A stretch of DNA of 64,000 nucleotides. Source: Rhizoclosmatium globosum. Its lineage: Eukaryota > Chytridiomycota > Chytridiomycetes > Chytridiales > Chytriomycetaceae. Position numbers and translations under genes: made by a program. The stretch is from positions 92,163 to 156,162 of the forward strand of contig MCGO01000095.1 in the NCBI GenBank assembly GCA_002104985.1, in the 5' to 3' direction. Positions within the stretch are counted from its first letter, which is position 1; each line of letters begins with the position of its first letter. The notes under the pieces are model-generated. The model was not told where the DNA came from. It saw nothing but the letters and a program-made list of their open reading frames with translations, and ran no database searches. Positions 51,012 to 62,373 of this stretch are shown here, piece after piece.

Positions 51012-51342
51012 TTGAGGTTGACAGAGAGGATTTGGACGGTAAATGAGTTTGATGCGAAGTCGAAGGCGAAGTATGTTCTATCGTTTGTCAATTAGAGAAG
51101 AAAGCGGTGCCATAATGATACCAAACTACTTCTGCCCATGGTTTTGTTGTGGTTTTCTTCAGCGTTGAAAGCTAGTCTGGTAAATCTCTGTCGATCTTTT
51201 CCATGCAATTTGAGATAACTACTATTTATTCAAAGAGAAAAACAATATTATAACTAGCAAAAATCATGATAATGTACACGGGTTGGGCAGCCTTGGATTT
51301 AGCTTGAAAGATACTAAAGAGTTTTACAGGGGATTGGTTGGT
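51012..51342. other. intergenic region, no gene seen
   Basis: No supported gene; AT-rich near 51230-51270. Confidence 0.35.
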
Positions 51343-52315
51343 TCAGGGTTGGTCATTTGAACGAGCGGGATCTTTTTGCCGACGATGATTTGGGTCGTGA
51401 TGTTGCTTGAGGCACAGATGGTGGGGGAGTGTCAGAACCCTTTGCGGGGCTGTTGGAAGAGTTTGAGCGGGAATCTGCGGAGCGAGAATCGACGAGTGTG
51501 TTGTCATCGGATGAAGGAGAGATGGAGTCGTCTCTTCCGTCGTTGGATGATGAAGAGTTTTTCGGCGTTTGGTTTTGTTGGTCTGTGAAAAGTTGGTTAG
51601 CCTATGTCGAAATAGAAATCTGACGGAAGCATGTGTCTCAACGCTTTCGCTCTTTCTCAATGGGTTTATGAACTTACTTTGTGGGAGTAGACTGGGCATC
51701 GTGAATTCCACACCGTGGTTTCCTGCTCTCGGTTCATCACGATGTTGAAGGTGATCAGGGATATAATGCGCGCCAAACCATTCCGAGTGACCCGACTTCT
51801 TGATTCCTTTCAGCATAAGCTCGTCGATGGATCCTTTTCACCACTGAAGTGGAGCGACAGTATATGGTTCGCGGTATTCACAACGAGTTTGACGGGCAGG
51901 ATATTATTTACAGAGCAATACGTCGTGTACGCTTCATTGACGATAAAGTGAAGAAGAGCATCAGGATCCGAGCCCGTGAAACGCGAGTACCCAGGATTCA
52001 TTTTGGATCCCCCAAATGGCGGCGGCGAAGAAGCTGTAAAAAGGAGACCTGCCAGTGCATAACTAGCCGGTCCTTGTTCACGCACGTTCCTCCAAACACG
52101 GATTTCAGGGTTGAAATTCCCGAATTTACGAGATGTTCTTTTGTGAGCGGATCACTACTTGTTGGTTGCCGCTGCTTTTGCAGAGCTATTCTATTTGGTG
52201 TTGAGGAACAGGTTATTTGGAGGAAGCGCTTTGGCGGCTTGATTGGCTTGTTGAGGTTGTTGGAGGCATCTAATGAGAGGTGAAGTAGCCTATGGTTAGC
52301 TGATTCAGCCAGCAC
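51343..52315 (-). CDS. unknown-family protein, copy 4 (two or more frame breaks)
   Basis: Three frames carry successive parts of the family core: TPNRIALQKQ and GGTCVNKDRL; then SYALAGLLFTASSPPPFGG, MNPGYSRFTG and ANHILSLHFSGEKD; then ELMLKGIKKSGHSEWFG and VEFTMPS. Breaks lie near 52060 and near 51833. Each is explained by one missing base relative to copies 2 and 3. No clean ATG was found. It is the only copy on the minus strand, about 7 kb from the others. Confidence 0.55.
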
Positions 52316-52326
52316 CCTCCCCTAGG

Positions 52327-52366
52327 TCGCCCCTAGGTGTCAGGCCTGGGAGCCGCCTAGGACCGG
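52327..52366. repeat. short CCTAGG-rich patch
   Basis: CCTAGG occurs three times within about 40 bp in an otherwise AT-richer region. The base composition is unlike the flanks. Its nature is unknown. Confidence 0.3.
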
Positions 52367-52369
52367 CCA

Positions 52370-52690
52370 GTGTACTCACTTGACTTTGATGGTTTGGCTG
52401 TGAGCTTTCAGGCGCCGTTTCTCGATACTTTGCAAAAGCGAGGCCATGGACTGGTTGCCCGATCTGAAGCAACCGGATCGAATAGGAAATTGCTCAACTG
52501 CAAAATCGTCACCACCAAAGGAGGCGTTGATTTCACATGCGTGATAGCACTGGCGATTCGGGAACGTTACCCTTCCTCGTCAATTAGGAATGCACTTTTG
52601 GTCGATGGGGTTTCTTTTGGCTTTATTATTAAGGATATCGATTGTATCACTCCAGAACTACACAAGCAACTGTATTTGAGTTATAAATGA
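52370..52690 (+). CDS. hypothetical ORF, unassigned
   Basis: About 106 codons open, without an ATG at its start. It reads as a plausible protein (FDGLAVSFQAPFLDTLQK and LNCKIVTTKGGVDFTCV) and could be a last exon. No paralog or family was recognised. Confidence 0.25.
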   Translation: MYSLDFDGLAVSFQAPFLDTLQKRGHGLVARSEATGSNRKLLNCKIVTTKGGVDFTCVIALAIRERYPSSSIRNALLVDGVSFGFIIKDIDCITPELHKQLYLSYK

Positions 52691-52843
52691 TGATATTTAA
52701 GTTTTGACTGTATTTAATTATTGGCGCACCAATAGTACAAGTCATCTGCAAATCTTCAACAATATATACGAAACACCACTTCAAACCATTCAAGACTGTT
52801 TCATCTCCATAACTTTATTATAACAGACTATTGACTTTGGATA

Positions 52844-53437
52844 TCACACTGTAATCATAAACCCAACAACCACAACCAACACCATAGTCCCCCACGCCTT
52901 GACCGTTCCACTATGATAAATAATCGGAACAACCCCCGTTTTCACACTTATATCCGAAGCTACTACACGCGGAATACCTCCCACCGCTTGTGTCTCAACA
53001 GCAACACAATATGGCATTAAATACGTCTCATTCGTCCCTAATTCAAGGTATTCACACGCGTACCCTGACTTTGTGTACTGGTTCGGAACGCAGTCTTGGA
53101 TATAGTGGATGGCTCCTGCTGAACATTGCACGATTTGGTTTCTGTGTGTGGTTGGGTTGTAGGAGCAGGCGTAGAGGCCTGAGAATTTGTACTCGCATGG
53201 GGTTCCGAGAGTTGTTGGAATTGGAGGAATTTGTTTTTGGGATTGGGTTAGGTCAAGTAGTGGGTCTGAGGGAGAGGTGAGGAAGGTGTTGTTGTTGGTT
53301 GTGGGGGTGAGATTTGAGGAGGGATTGTGGATGCAAGCATTTTTAGGAATGATTGGCTTGTGAGTGTTTGTACTATTGAAGCTGTTGCGTTTACTGTTGA
53401 GGAGGGCATTGGTGTTTCGAGAAGGGCGACGCACCAA
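52844..53437 (-). CDS. secreted or surface protein, 5' end unresolved
   Basis: The open frame carries a Thr/Pro-rich stretch. A Cys-containing region follows (CEYKFSGLYACSYNP, VQCSAGAIHYIQDCVPNQY). The C-terminus is hydrophobic (WGTMVLVVVVGFMITV), as in GPI proteins. No ATG fits the frame. A signal-like start (MPCYFIVKSALVLTF) lies just upstream in another frame near 53503, so an intron or indel probably joins them. I could not define the junction. Confidence 0.45.
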   Translation of the reverse strand: MVRRPSRNTNALLNSKRNSFNSTNTHKPIIPKNACIHNPSSNLTPTTNNNTFLTSPSDPLLDLTQSQKQIPPIPTTLGTPCEYKFSGLYACSYNPTTHRNQIVQCSAGAIHYIQDCVPNQYTKSGYACEYLELGTNETYLMPYCVAVETQAVGGIPRVVASDISVKTGVVPIIYHSGTVKAWGTMVLVVVVGFMITV

Positions 53438-53569
53438 TCAAAAATTATCAAAAAGTTAATACCAACGCACTCTTTACTATGAAGTAACACGGCATTAAAA
53501 AAGAAAAATCAAAGCACACATAAAGAATTCAAACAGAACTCATGCCGTACCTTCATACATAACACAAAT

Positions 53570-55466
53570 CTACTTCTTAGCAGCCTTACCTCCGGCAGGA
53601 GCAGCAACAGGAGCCGCCTTCTTAAAGGCAAAAACTCCTTCCCACGCATATACCTTCTCAAAGGCTCCGGCACAACAACACCCTCCGTCGTCTGGAAGTT
53701 CTCCAAAATACAACAAAGAGTTCTCTCCGTCGCCGTCAACGTACAGTTCAAAGCATGCGCGTATCTCTTTGTCGTGTCGTTCAACTTCTTTCCACCGAAT
53801 CGGATCTCAAGGGCACGTGTTTGGTAGTCTGTGCAGTTTGAGCAGGAGACGAGTTCCTTGTATGTTCCTTGGAAGGGGAAGTAAGCTTCCAAGTCGTATT
53901 TCTTGGCGGCGGCGTTGTTGAGGGCTTTGGAGACGATGGAGACGACGCGGTATGGGATTCCGAGCTGATTTTTTTTTTGGAGGTAGCGGGTTAGATGAGC
54001 AGTTTGGGAATGAGAGTACATACGCTTTGGTAAAAGTCTTCAGCGTTCTTGAGCATCTCCTCGTGCATCTCCCATGACTTCTCTGGGTCGGTCAAGACGA
54101 ATTGCTCAATCTTTTCGAATTGGTGGACACGGAAGATTCCCCAGTTGTCACGTCCGTGGGCTCCGGCTTCCTTACGGAAACAGGTGGAGAATCCAGCGTA
54201 CTTGAGTGGGAACTCGGATTCTTCGAGCCATTCGTTGGCGTGGTAGGCGGAGATTGGTTGTTCTGAGGTTGCGATCAAGTATTTTGTTGATTCTTCAGTT
54301 TCTTCGCCGTTTGGACCTGTGGAATTGTTAGTTTTTGTGGGAGAGGGATGAAGGATTTAGAAACGTACCGAGCTCGCCCTTAACAGTGTACAAAGCCTCG
54401 TCAAACTCTTCGAGCTGGGCAGTCTTTGCCATAAACTCCTTTCTCATAAAGTATGGAGTTGAGAGCTTGGTGAATTCACGGTCTCCAAGGAAATCAAGAC
54501 CGTATTGAACGAGAGCGAGGTTGAGTTCGAGACCAGCGTCCTTGAGGAAGTAACCTCTGTGTCCTGCAATTTTGTTTCCACGGTCTGGGTCGTATCTGAA
54601 TTGCTTGTTAGTGGGATACACAGTTTGGAATTAAACGTACCCATCCAAACGATCCAAGACTTCGTGGTGAGAGAGGAGACCTGGAACACCAGCACCAGCC
54701 TTTGAGGACTTCAAGAGCTCAGTGCGTTTAGCGAGGGTTTCGGCTTCAAAGGCTTCAGCTTCGGCACCTTCAACACCTTCGACCTGTTCCTTCTTTTCCC
54801 AGTGAAAATCTCTCCAAGTGAAAGGAGAAGCGTCACCCTGTTTTTCAATGAAAGAGAGGTTTTTTAGAGTCTCGTGGGAGATAATGGGGTTCATAGGTTC
54901 ACCCCTATGATAAAAACCCAAACACACCTTTGGCCACCACTTTTTCGTCACAGCATTATCATCCTCCGTCTCCGAAACAACACAGGATTCATGCACCAAG
55001 TTTCCAATCGCATTCAACTTCTGGTTGAGCACACGTTCCTTCGCATTGGCAGCCTCAGAAAGCTCAAGCTTCTCCTGCGTCAATTGATCCTTCTTTTTGA
55101 GGAGAGAAGCGGCTTCGTCCTTCTTTCCGCTCTTCATGAGGGCTGTGATTTCCTTTTGGAGGGTGTTGATGTCCTTGTTCTTTTCATCGGCGACGAATCT
55201 GGCTGTGTTTTGGGTAAAGTGAGAAAGAGAGGGTTAGTTACTGGATATGAGGTAGGCAGTAGGAAGTATAAGGTAGGTAGGTGGTAGCTAGCATAGCAGA
55301 GTACACCCGCCAAAAAAGGGCAAAACTTACCAGTCTTCCATTCATTGTCCAATTGAATGATTTCATCGACAGTTTCGACTGGAGCAAAGCGCTTTCGTTG
55401 GGACTCGCGGACAATGTCTGGATTGCCGCCCTTGTCCACTCGGAAGAGGTTGATGTCAATTCCCAT
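53570..55466 (-). CDS. seryl-tRNA synthetase, cytosolic type
   Basis: Five exons (55466-55331, 55202-54641, 54595-54369, 54316-54024, 53964-53570). The start [17 protein letters not shown] and coiled-coil arm are followed by the class II core. Motif 2 is in [20 protein letters not shown], motif 3 in [17 protein letters not shown]. It charges tRNA-Ser. Near the end (about 53628) one base seems missing in CCTTTAAG. Without it the literal frame runs on in an unlikely Leu/Arg-rich tail to 53509. Restoring it gives a Lys/Ala-rich tail ([17 protein letters not shown]) and a stop at 53570. I take that as a consensus error. Confidence 0.92.
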
Positions 55467-55785
55467 TTTGGTTTGTTGGTTTGTTTTTGTTGGTTAAAAC
55501 AGCTGGATGTGATTCACTGGTTTATGTAGAACTTATCCACGTTTTTATTGTGAATTGTGAGAGAATTAGGCGTGAATTAGCCGTCATTATGTGAAAAATG
55601 GGATGGTCAAGTAAGGCTGATATCAAGTTACAAGCTGTGTCGATGCACGCAACCTGTTAAGGCTAGGCCATGCACTTTCGTTACGATCACCATCCTTTCT
55701 TTCTTCTTTTCCTAAAATCAATTAGTTCTTACTTTCATTAGTCCAATATCACCACTTCATTTTGACATCAGAATCCTCTTTCCAA
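55467..55785. other. divergent promoter region
   Basis: About 320 bp between the starts of seryl-tRNA synthetase (-) and the YANK-type kinase (+). No gene was seen. Confidence 0.45.
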
Positions 55786-57920
55786 ATGGGCCAGGATCAG
55801 TCCACCATCATCCACAAGGACACATCGCTGGTCGATGGTAAGTTTACTTTAATCCAGCTTATTATGTAACTTTACCCTTATCATTAAACCCAACATCCAA
55901 TCCAATATCAACAACTTGAACCACCCAGTCGACCTCCGATCCTTCAACCTTCTCCGAGTTGTCGGCAAAGGCGCTTTCGGCAAAGTTCGAATTGTGCAAA
56001 AGAAGGATTCGGGTGTTCTGTATGCCCTCAAGTACATTGACAAGCTGCAGTGCATTCGTATGCGTGCTATTCAGAACATTTTCGAGAACGGTGCATTCTT
56101 GGTGGGTTTTAACGTCATTTGATTGGTTGGATTGGATTGGATTGGATTGGATTGGTTGTTGGGGGAAAGGAAAGGTGGTGGTTTGGTACTATGGTGTTTC
56201 AGGTCTCAATACTCTTTCTTGAATGAGGGAGGAAGTACTTGGATTCGTTGATACCAGTAAGAACTTCGGATTAAGAAAGGGATCACATCGCAGCAGCTGG
56301 ATTCTATCACCATCCAAAACTCAATCAACCACCTAACGATTCAAAACAGAGGACATCCAACACCCACTCATTGTTAACCTCCGATACGCATTCCAAGATG
56401 ATACCTACATGTTCATGGTCCTGGATTTGATGGAAGGCGGTGACCTCCGCTTCCACCTCGATCAATGGCATGGTTTCGATGAACGTGTGATCAAAGGATG
56501 GGCCTGTGAAATCGTGTGTGGTGTCGAGTGGCTGCATTCTAGAAGAATATTGCATCGTGACTTGAAGCCTGGTGTGTATTAGTTGCTTTCTTCTGGTAAT
56601 TGGTGACTCTAACGTAATCACGTTGCTAGATAACGTGCTTTTGGATGCTCGGGGACATGCTAAATTGACGGATTTTAATATCGCTGTTAATTTTAGTGAT
56701 AAGCGAATGCTTAAGTCGCATTCGGAACTCTGGCGTACATGGGTACAAGTCCTTTCTTTTTCAGTATTTCGATAGCAGTCACTCATCTCATTGCTAATAA
56801 TAGCACCCGATATCTTATTCGATAAAGGATATATGCATCAAATCGATTGGTGGTCCCTCGGTGTCATCTTTTACGAACTCTTTTACGGGAAACGGCCTTT
56901 CCGTGGCCCCACGAATGCTGATATCGCTAAAGCGATTAAAGAAGGTGTTGTGGTGTTTCATGACGCGAATCAAGTTACTAGACGGCCTGTTCGGATTTCG
57001 CCGGCGTTCAAGAATTTGTTGGAGGGGTTGATGGTTGTGGATCGGGACAGGCGGTTGGGGTGTGGTGAGAGTGGAGGGAGAGAAGTTATGGAGCATGTTT
57101 TCTTTAGAGGGGTGAATTGGGGGTTGTTGCTGAGGGTGGGATGTTGCCTGTCTTCGTACCTGATGTGAGTGTCTTTATTCTCTGATGTGAATCAATTGCT
57201 AATTGGTACGCCCGATGACAGATATCGAAACCGAACTTTGATGCGCAAGAGGATGAAGCTGTGACAGGAGATCCGATGGGTTTCAGACCACGTCAACGTC
57301 AAAACAGAACTGAATTGAATGCATGGCTTGTGAATCAAGGTGCAGGCGCTAGAACTTCGATTCCACCATCTCCAGCTCCTACACCTACAGCCGGCCGCGG
57401 GTCCCTGGCAGCATTCCTTGGTGCTGCACCATTGGAACCTCAGGCCGCCACTCCACCTGTTCAACAAGTAAACCCGAAAATCGTGGAAGTCACACAATTG
57501 TTGAGTCTTGCACAGATTAAAGACATGCATGCTGCGGATCCCAAGGCTCCGAATCAGGAACGCATTGAAGCTGAATTGGATTTCATTGATGCGAATTACG
57601 ATGTGTTTGATTGGGAGGTTCTTGCTGCACAGAAGGAGCGAGAGAGGGAGAGGGAGCGGGGTAGGAGAGGGGAGGAGGTTGGTGGGTTTGGTGGGGATCG
57701 GTTTGGGAGTTTTGGGAGAAGTAAAAGTCGCAGTGGGGACGATGTTCGTGGTGGTGGTGTCGTTAGAGGACGGGAGACTCCTGGACAGACTTTTCAGAGG
57801 CTGCGGAGTAAGAGTATTGGTGCCATGAATAGAGCTGTTGCTCGAGGGAGGGAGGCTGTTGAAGGTGGAGGAAACGGAACGTTGGACCGCAAAAAGAGTG
57901 GTGTGAATTTGAGGCAATAA
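55786..57920 (+). CDS. YANK-type (STK32-like) Ser/Thr kinase
   Basis: The start MGQDQSTIIHK is a likely N-myristoylation site. Kinase motifs, in order: GKGAFGKV (Gly loop), ALKYIDK (Lys), HRDLKPDNVLL, TDFNIA and APDILFDKG. DFN in place of DFG marks the YANK/STK32 group, as does APD for APE. Several exons; the second-to-third junction (56100-56260) is uncertain. Two one-base gaps disturb the frame. One is before GTLAYM near 56724; the other is in a G-run near 57118. After the kinase domain a long tail has an Ala/Pro-rich part, a helical Arg/Glu repeat near 57640 and a Gly-rich end. Confidence 0.82.
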
Positions 57921-58012
57921 CCATATTGAGGATTCTTGTTGAAAGTAATAGAGAATTGCATCTTTATTTTTGCATCTTTAATTTCTCCAACACGCACTTC
58001 CTTCAACTTCAA

Positions 58013-58886
<874 letters not shown>

Positions 58887-59198
58887 TTGCTATGCTGGAT
58901 CGGTGTGAATTCAACAAACTTGAAATTCCTTTCTATCGAATTAAATAAATTTGAGTATCATCGACCAGAATTTCGCCTCTCATTTGAGCTGAGTTTGAAC
59001 CTAACACAGAACCCTAACCATGCCAAAGAGGAGCTTTGTAATGGGAATGAAGAATGTGGAAGAATGTATGAAATGCAAGCCTTCTTATTTCTTGTCATTC
59101 ATAACTGTATTATATTCACATTCAACTCTCAACTCTAATATCAACTGTTTCTCCAAAAGACTCCTTCACACTTGTGCTCACAACGAATATCTCTGATT
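58887..59198. other. intergenic region between convergent genes
   Basis: About 310 bp of AT-rich DNA between the stops of the UBE2W-like gene and the Kre9-like gene. No gene was seen; both 3' UTRs presumably lie here. Confidence 0.4.
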
Positions 59199-59824
59199 TT
59201 AGAACGCAAGCAAGCCAACAAGAGCAGCAGTTAAACCGCTGATGATTTTGAACCCGGAAGAAGTGGTAGCAGCCTTTGTCACAACCGTTGCAACAGCGGC
59301 AGGAGTAACAGAAAATACTGGAGAGAAGCAGACCAACTGCTTTCCACCGACGCTGTCACGGAATTGTGCCTCAACGGTGTAGTTACCGGCAGGAACAGAA
59401 GCTGGAACAGTTCCAGTGACCTTTCCAGCAGAAATAGTAACGTTTGAGGCAATAGTTCCTCCGCTGAGAGGTCTGATGTTGCCGGGGTTGGTTGCATCCT
59501 GGTTGAAGTTTGAATCAGTTATGATGTGTAATTGGGTGGTGCGGACCAAGCAGATACTTACAGCAACGACCAACGTCAATGGAATCGCATTGTACGTGGA
59601 ATCTCCTCCAATTACATCCCAGGTAACTGTCTGCGGAAGAAGAGAGTTGTCAGTGATATGTGGTGGCTTCTCCAGAAACTACTTACGAGTGGCGTTCCGG
59701 CAGCGACAACAGCTCCCTTAGTTGGGTAAATGATGGAAATAGAGGCTCCAGAGGTGGCCTGGCAACCATCACCTGGAGCAGCGATAACAGAGGCAATAAG
59801 GGCGGATGTGATCAAGAACTGCAT
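59199..59824 (-). CDS. Kre9/Knh1-type GPI-anchored cell wall protein
   Basis: Three exons (59824-59687, 59630-59562, 59498-59199), with introns of 56 and 63 nt, join in frame. Signal peptide MQFLITSALIASVIAAPG. The Kre9/Knh1-like domain reads ISIIYPTKGAVVAAGTPLTV then TWDVIGGDSTYNAIPLTL, with SVPAGNYTVEAQFRDSVGG near its end. The C-terminus is a Ser/Thr stretch plus hydrophobic tail (GFKIISGLTAALVGLLAF) for GPI attachment. Related proteins take part in beta-glucan or wall assembly. The gene is intact. It lies head to head with the peroxidase gene, about 560 bp apart. Confidence 0.8.
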
Positions 59825-60029
59825 CGAAAGGTTGAGAATTTTTTTAGAGCACGCTGGAGGGCACGAGGGCTGATTCTCGAATCAAGAGAAAAGAACTGTT
59901 TATTACATATTTATTATTTACTTTCTACGGAAAAGGCAAAGAGAAAGGGAAGTAGATTGTAATTCGATCGTAACTACATCCTAAATCGACAAATATATAT
60001 CTTTTATCTTCAATTCTTCTCATTTTACT

Positions 60030-60116
60030 GAGAGCGTTGCTTTTAGAATGCGTCAGAGTATGTATGTTTGTAACGCTCTCCATTATTCGATGTAAATGGA
60101 GTGTTCCATGACGCAT
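60030..60116. promoter_or_regulatory. interleaved inverted repeats between divergent genes
   Basis: Three inverted pairs lie in 87 bp: GAGAGCGTT (60030) with AACGCTCTC (60072); ATGCGTCA (60048) with TGACGCAT (60109); CTCCATT (60078) with AATGGAG (60095). The order A B A' C C' B' is interleaved. TGACGCA resembles bZIP sites. It could be a shared operator-like region for the flanking genes; that is inference. Confidence 0.4.
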
Positions 60117-60380
60117 GGCCATGGGATTTAAAAAATGAAGGGTCGGCGTTTGTATTTAATATTTAATGAAGGAAAAGAATCTTGCGCTTTCAGGGTAGTA
60201 ATATAGATGAGTAGAACTTTGGTCCTGCTCGACTTAATTCGAGAGTTTGCTATCACGCTAAATCAGATATATGATTCTACAAGTTATCACAAAAGGCTCG
60301 TGTTGAATCAACACGCTGCTTTGCGTTTTGCCTCTGTTCGCAAAAATACCTCATAAACACTCAAACAGTCTCCACCTCAT

Positions 60381-61480
60381 ATGAGCATCGTAACACCAGC
60401 CTACATCCAAGTTGAAGACGATATTCGAGCGATTCTTCGAAAGCCTGGATACGACAATGGCAATATTGGACCCGTCCTTGTTCGTCTTGCTTGGCACTCT
60501 GCGGGAACATTCTCCGGTCTTGATGGAAGTGGCGGAAGCAACGGCGCCACAATGCGATTCGCGCCAGAGAGTACCGATCCTGCCAACGCCGGATTGGATA
60601 TTGCAAGGTACGTCATTTCGATTGCTTCCCTTCACTGGCACTGGACTGAGCAGCATAAAACAGAGCATTCCTTGAACCAATCAAACAAAAGCATCCTTGG
60701 ATTAGCTACGCGGATCTGTGGACACTTGCAGGAGTTGTTTCATTGAGGCACTGGGCGGACCTCGCGTTCCTTGGCTGCCTGGACGTGTTGACTTCGACCC
60801 GACTGCAATCCAAAGTGATAGCGGTCAAGTTGAGTCTGGATGCCCGGTCAGGTCGCGTGTTCCTCCAAATGGACGGCTTCCAGATGCAGCACTTGATGCT
60901 ACCCACCTTCGAGCCATTTTTGGGCGGATGGGATTCACGGACAGAGATATTGTCGCGTTGAGCGGAGCTCATGCTTTGGGAATGTGTCATACTGATAGAA
61001 GTGGGTATGACGGTGTGTGGACTCATTACCCAAATCAGTTTTCGAATCTACTGTACAAGAACCTCTTGGAGATGACGTGGGTCAAGCGGGACTGGGATGA
61101 TTGGGATGGACCGGAACAGTATATGAATGTCGGGGATGAGCAGTTGATGATGCTTCCGACTGATATGGCTTTGATCTGGGACCCAGAATTTAAAAAGTAT
61201 GTCGAAGAGTATGCAGCTAATCAAGACGTATTTTTTAAAGGTATTTGTTCATACATTTCTTGAGGCTTTTTTGTAACATTCGTTGGGATTAGATTTCAGC
61301 TGTGCGTTTGGCAGGCTTTTGGAACTTGGTGTCACAAGAGATGAAAACATTGAGGGTCACGAAGAGGGACCACGTGGAGCTCCACAGAATGAACATCAAG
61401 ATGCAATTCAAACTGTGTCTATCTGGGAAAACGCTAAGATATTCTTTCGTCGTATTGCCTCAATAGTTTTCTTTTGCTAA
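60381..61480 (+). CDS. class I heme peroxidase (cytochrome c peroxidase-like)
   Basis: Three exons: 60381-60607, 60664-61240 and 61293-61480. The start is [19 protein letters not shown]. Distal site residues Arg, Trp, His are in [13 protein letters not shown]; the proximal His is in [23 protein letters not shown] and [16 protein letters not shown] are class I signatures. These enzymes reduce hydrogen peroxide with cytochrome c or ascorbate. No mitochondrial targeting sequence is evident, so it may be cytosolic. In exon 2, near 60749, one base is missing in TTGAGGCACTGG. The restored frame reads [18 protein letters not shown]. The tail beyond the family's usual end ([13 protein letters not shown] and on) is unusual. 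Confidence 0.83.
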
Positions 61481-62327
61481 AGATTTGATTAGCCTAAGAG
61501 CCTGAGATTTATTCGACTTGTATCCCTTGATTGAATAAAGGAACGAATGTGGGTGGACATGTCAATTATTTAATTGGAATAAGGGGTTGTTTTAAACTTG
61601 TTGTTCTGCAAATAATGAGTGATACTATTTTATCTGTGCCGGCCCTTCTCCTATTTCTTTCTTATCTCATTCTTCCTTCTCAGTTCAGAAATGATACTGC
61701 AAAGACTGACAATAGTTGCTTGTCATAACCCGAAATAGACAACGACTGCTACTTCGACAGATACACTTCGAGTCGAAAAGAACGCAAACAAATGGAATAT
61801 TCAGTGCTTGGTTGAGCATTTCTAGTATTCTACAAACTAACACTCTACAAGATGCCTCATTCGCGTTCACATTCGCGTCCCTCTTCTCTAGCAAACCATT
61901 CTCTTTCGTACACGTCTGCTTGATGTCAAATTGATGAAGCACTCTTTTGTGCCCTTTGATTCCTCCACAAATTGATAAACAAAGGTTTCACTGGACTAAA
62001 CAAGAAAGATATCATCTTTGTCATGGGTAATTGCCTGTCGTTTCAGTGGTGTTGCCTATGGAAGTGACATCCTCGAATATCTCGCAGGTAGTTCTGGATG
62101 AGGAACGGAAACTTAATCAACAAAAAAAGGACTTCAATTGGTCTGTTTGGGGGAGGATGATGCCGAGGATAGATTCGGTAATCTTCTCGAGCCTCTGATG
62201 ACTTGATGGGTATTTGTAACCAGTCTTTGAATTGAGGTACAGAAGAAATCCTGCAAATTGGTATTTTAACAGTTATTTTGTCTGTTTGTGTTATCGGTTA
62301 TTTCTCAGTTTGGTTTAACAGTTATTT
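61481..62327. other. subtelomeric spacer, no gene seen
   Basis: About 850 bp with only short chance frames on both strands. No relic of a named family was recognised. Confidence 0.4.
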
Positions 62328-62342
62328 GGGTTAGGGTTAGGG
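62328..62342 (+). repeat. interstitial telomeric repeat
   Basis: GGGTTAGGGTTAGGG, two and a half telomere units in the same orientation as the terminal array. It lies 31 bp before the ATG of the next ORF and 1.5 kb from the chromosome end. Confidence 0.85.
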
Positions 62343-62373
62343 AAATTGTTGTCTTCAAACAGATACGGTGTGT

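Noticed and set aside
53509..53630. The literal Leu/Arg-rich C-terminus of seryl-tRNA synthetase as a real extension
   Set aside because: One added base gives a Lys/Ala-rich tail of the usual type and a stop at 53570; the literal tail looks like out-of-frame translation.
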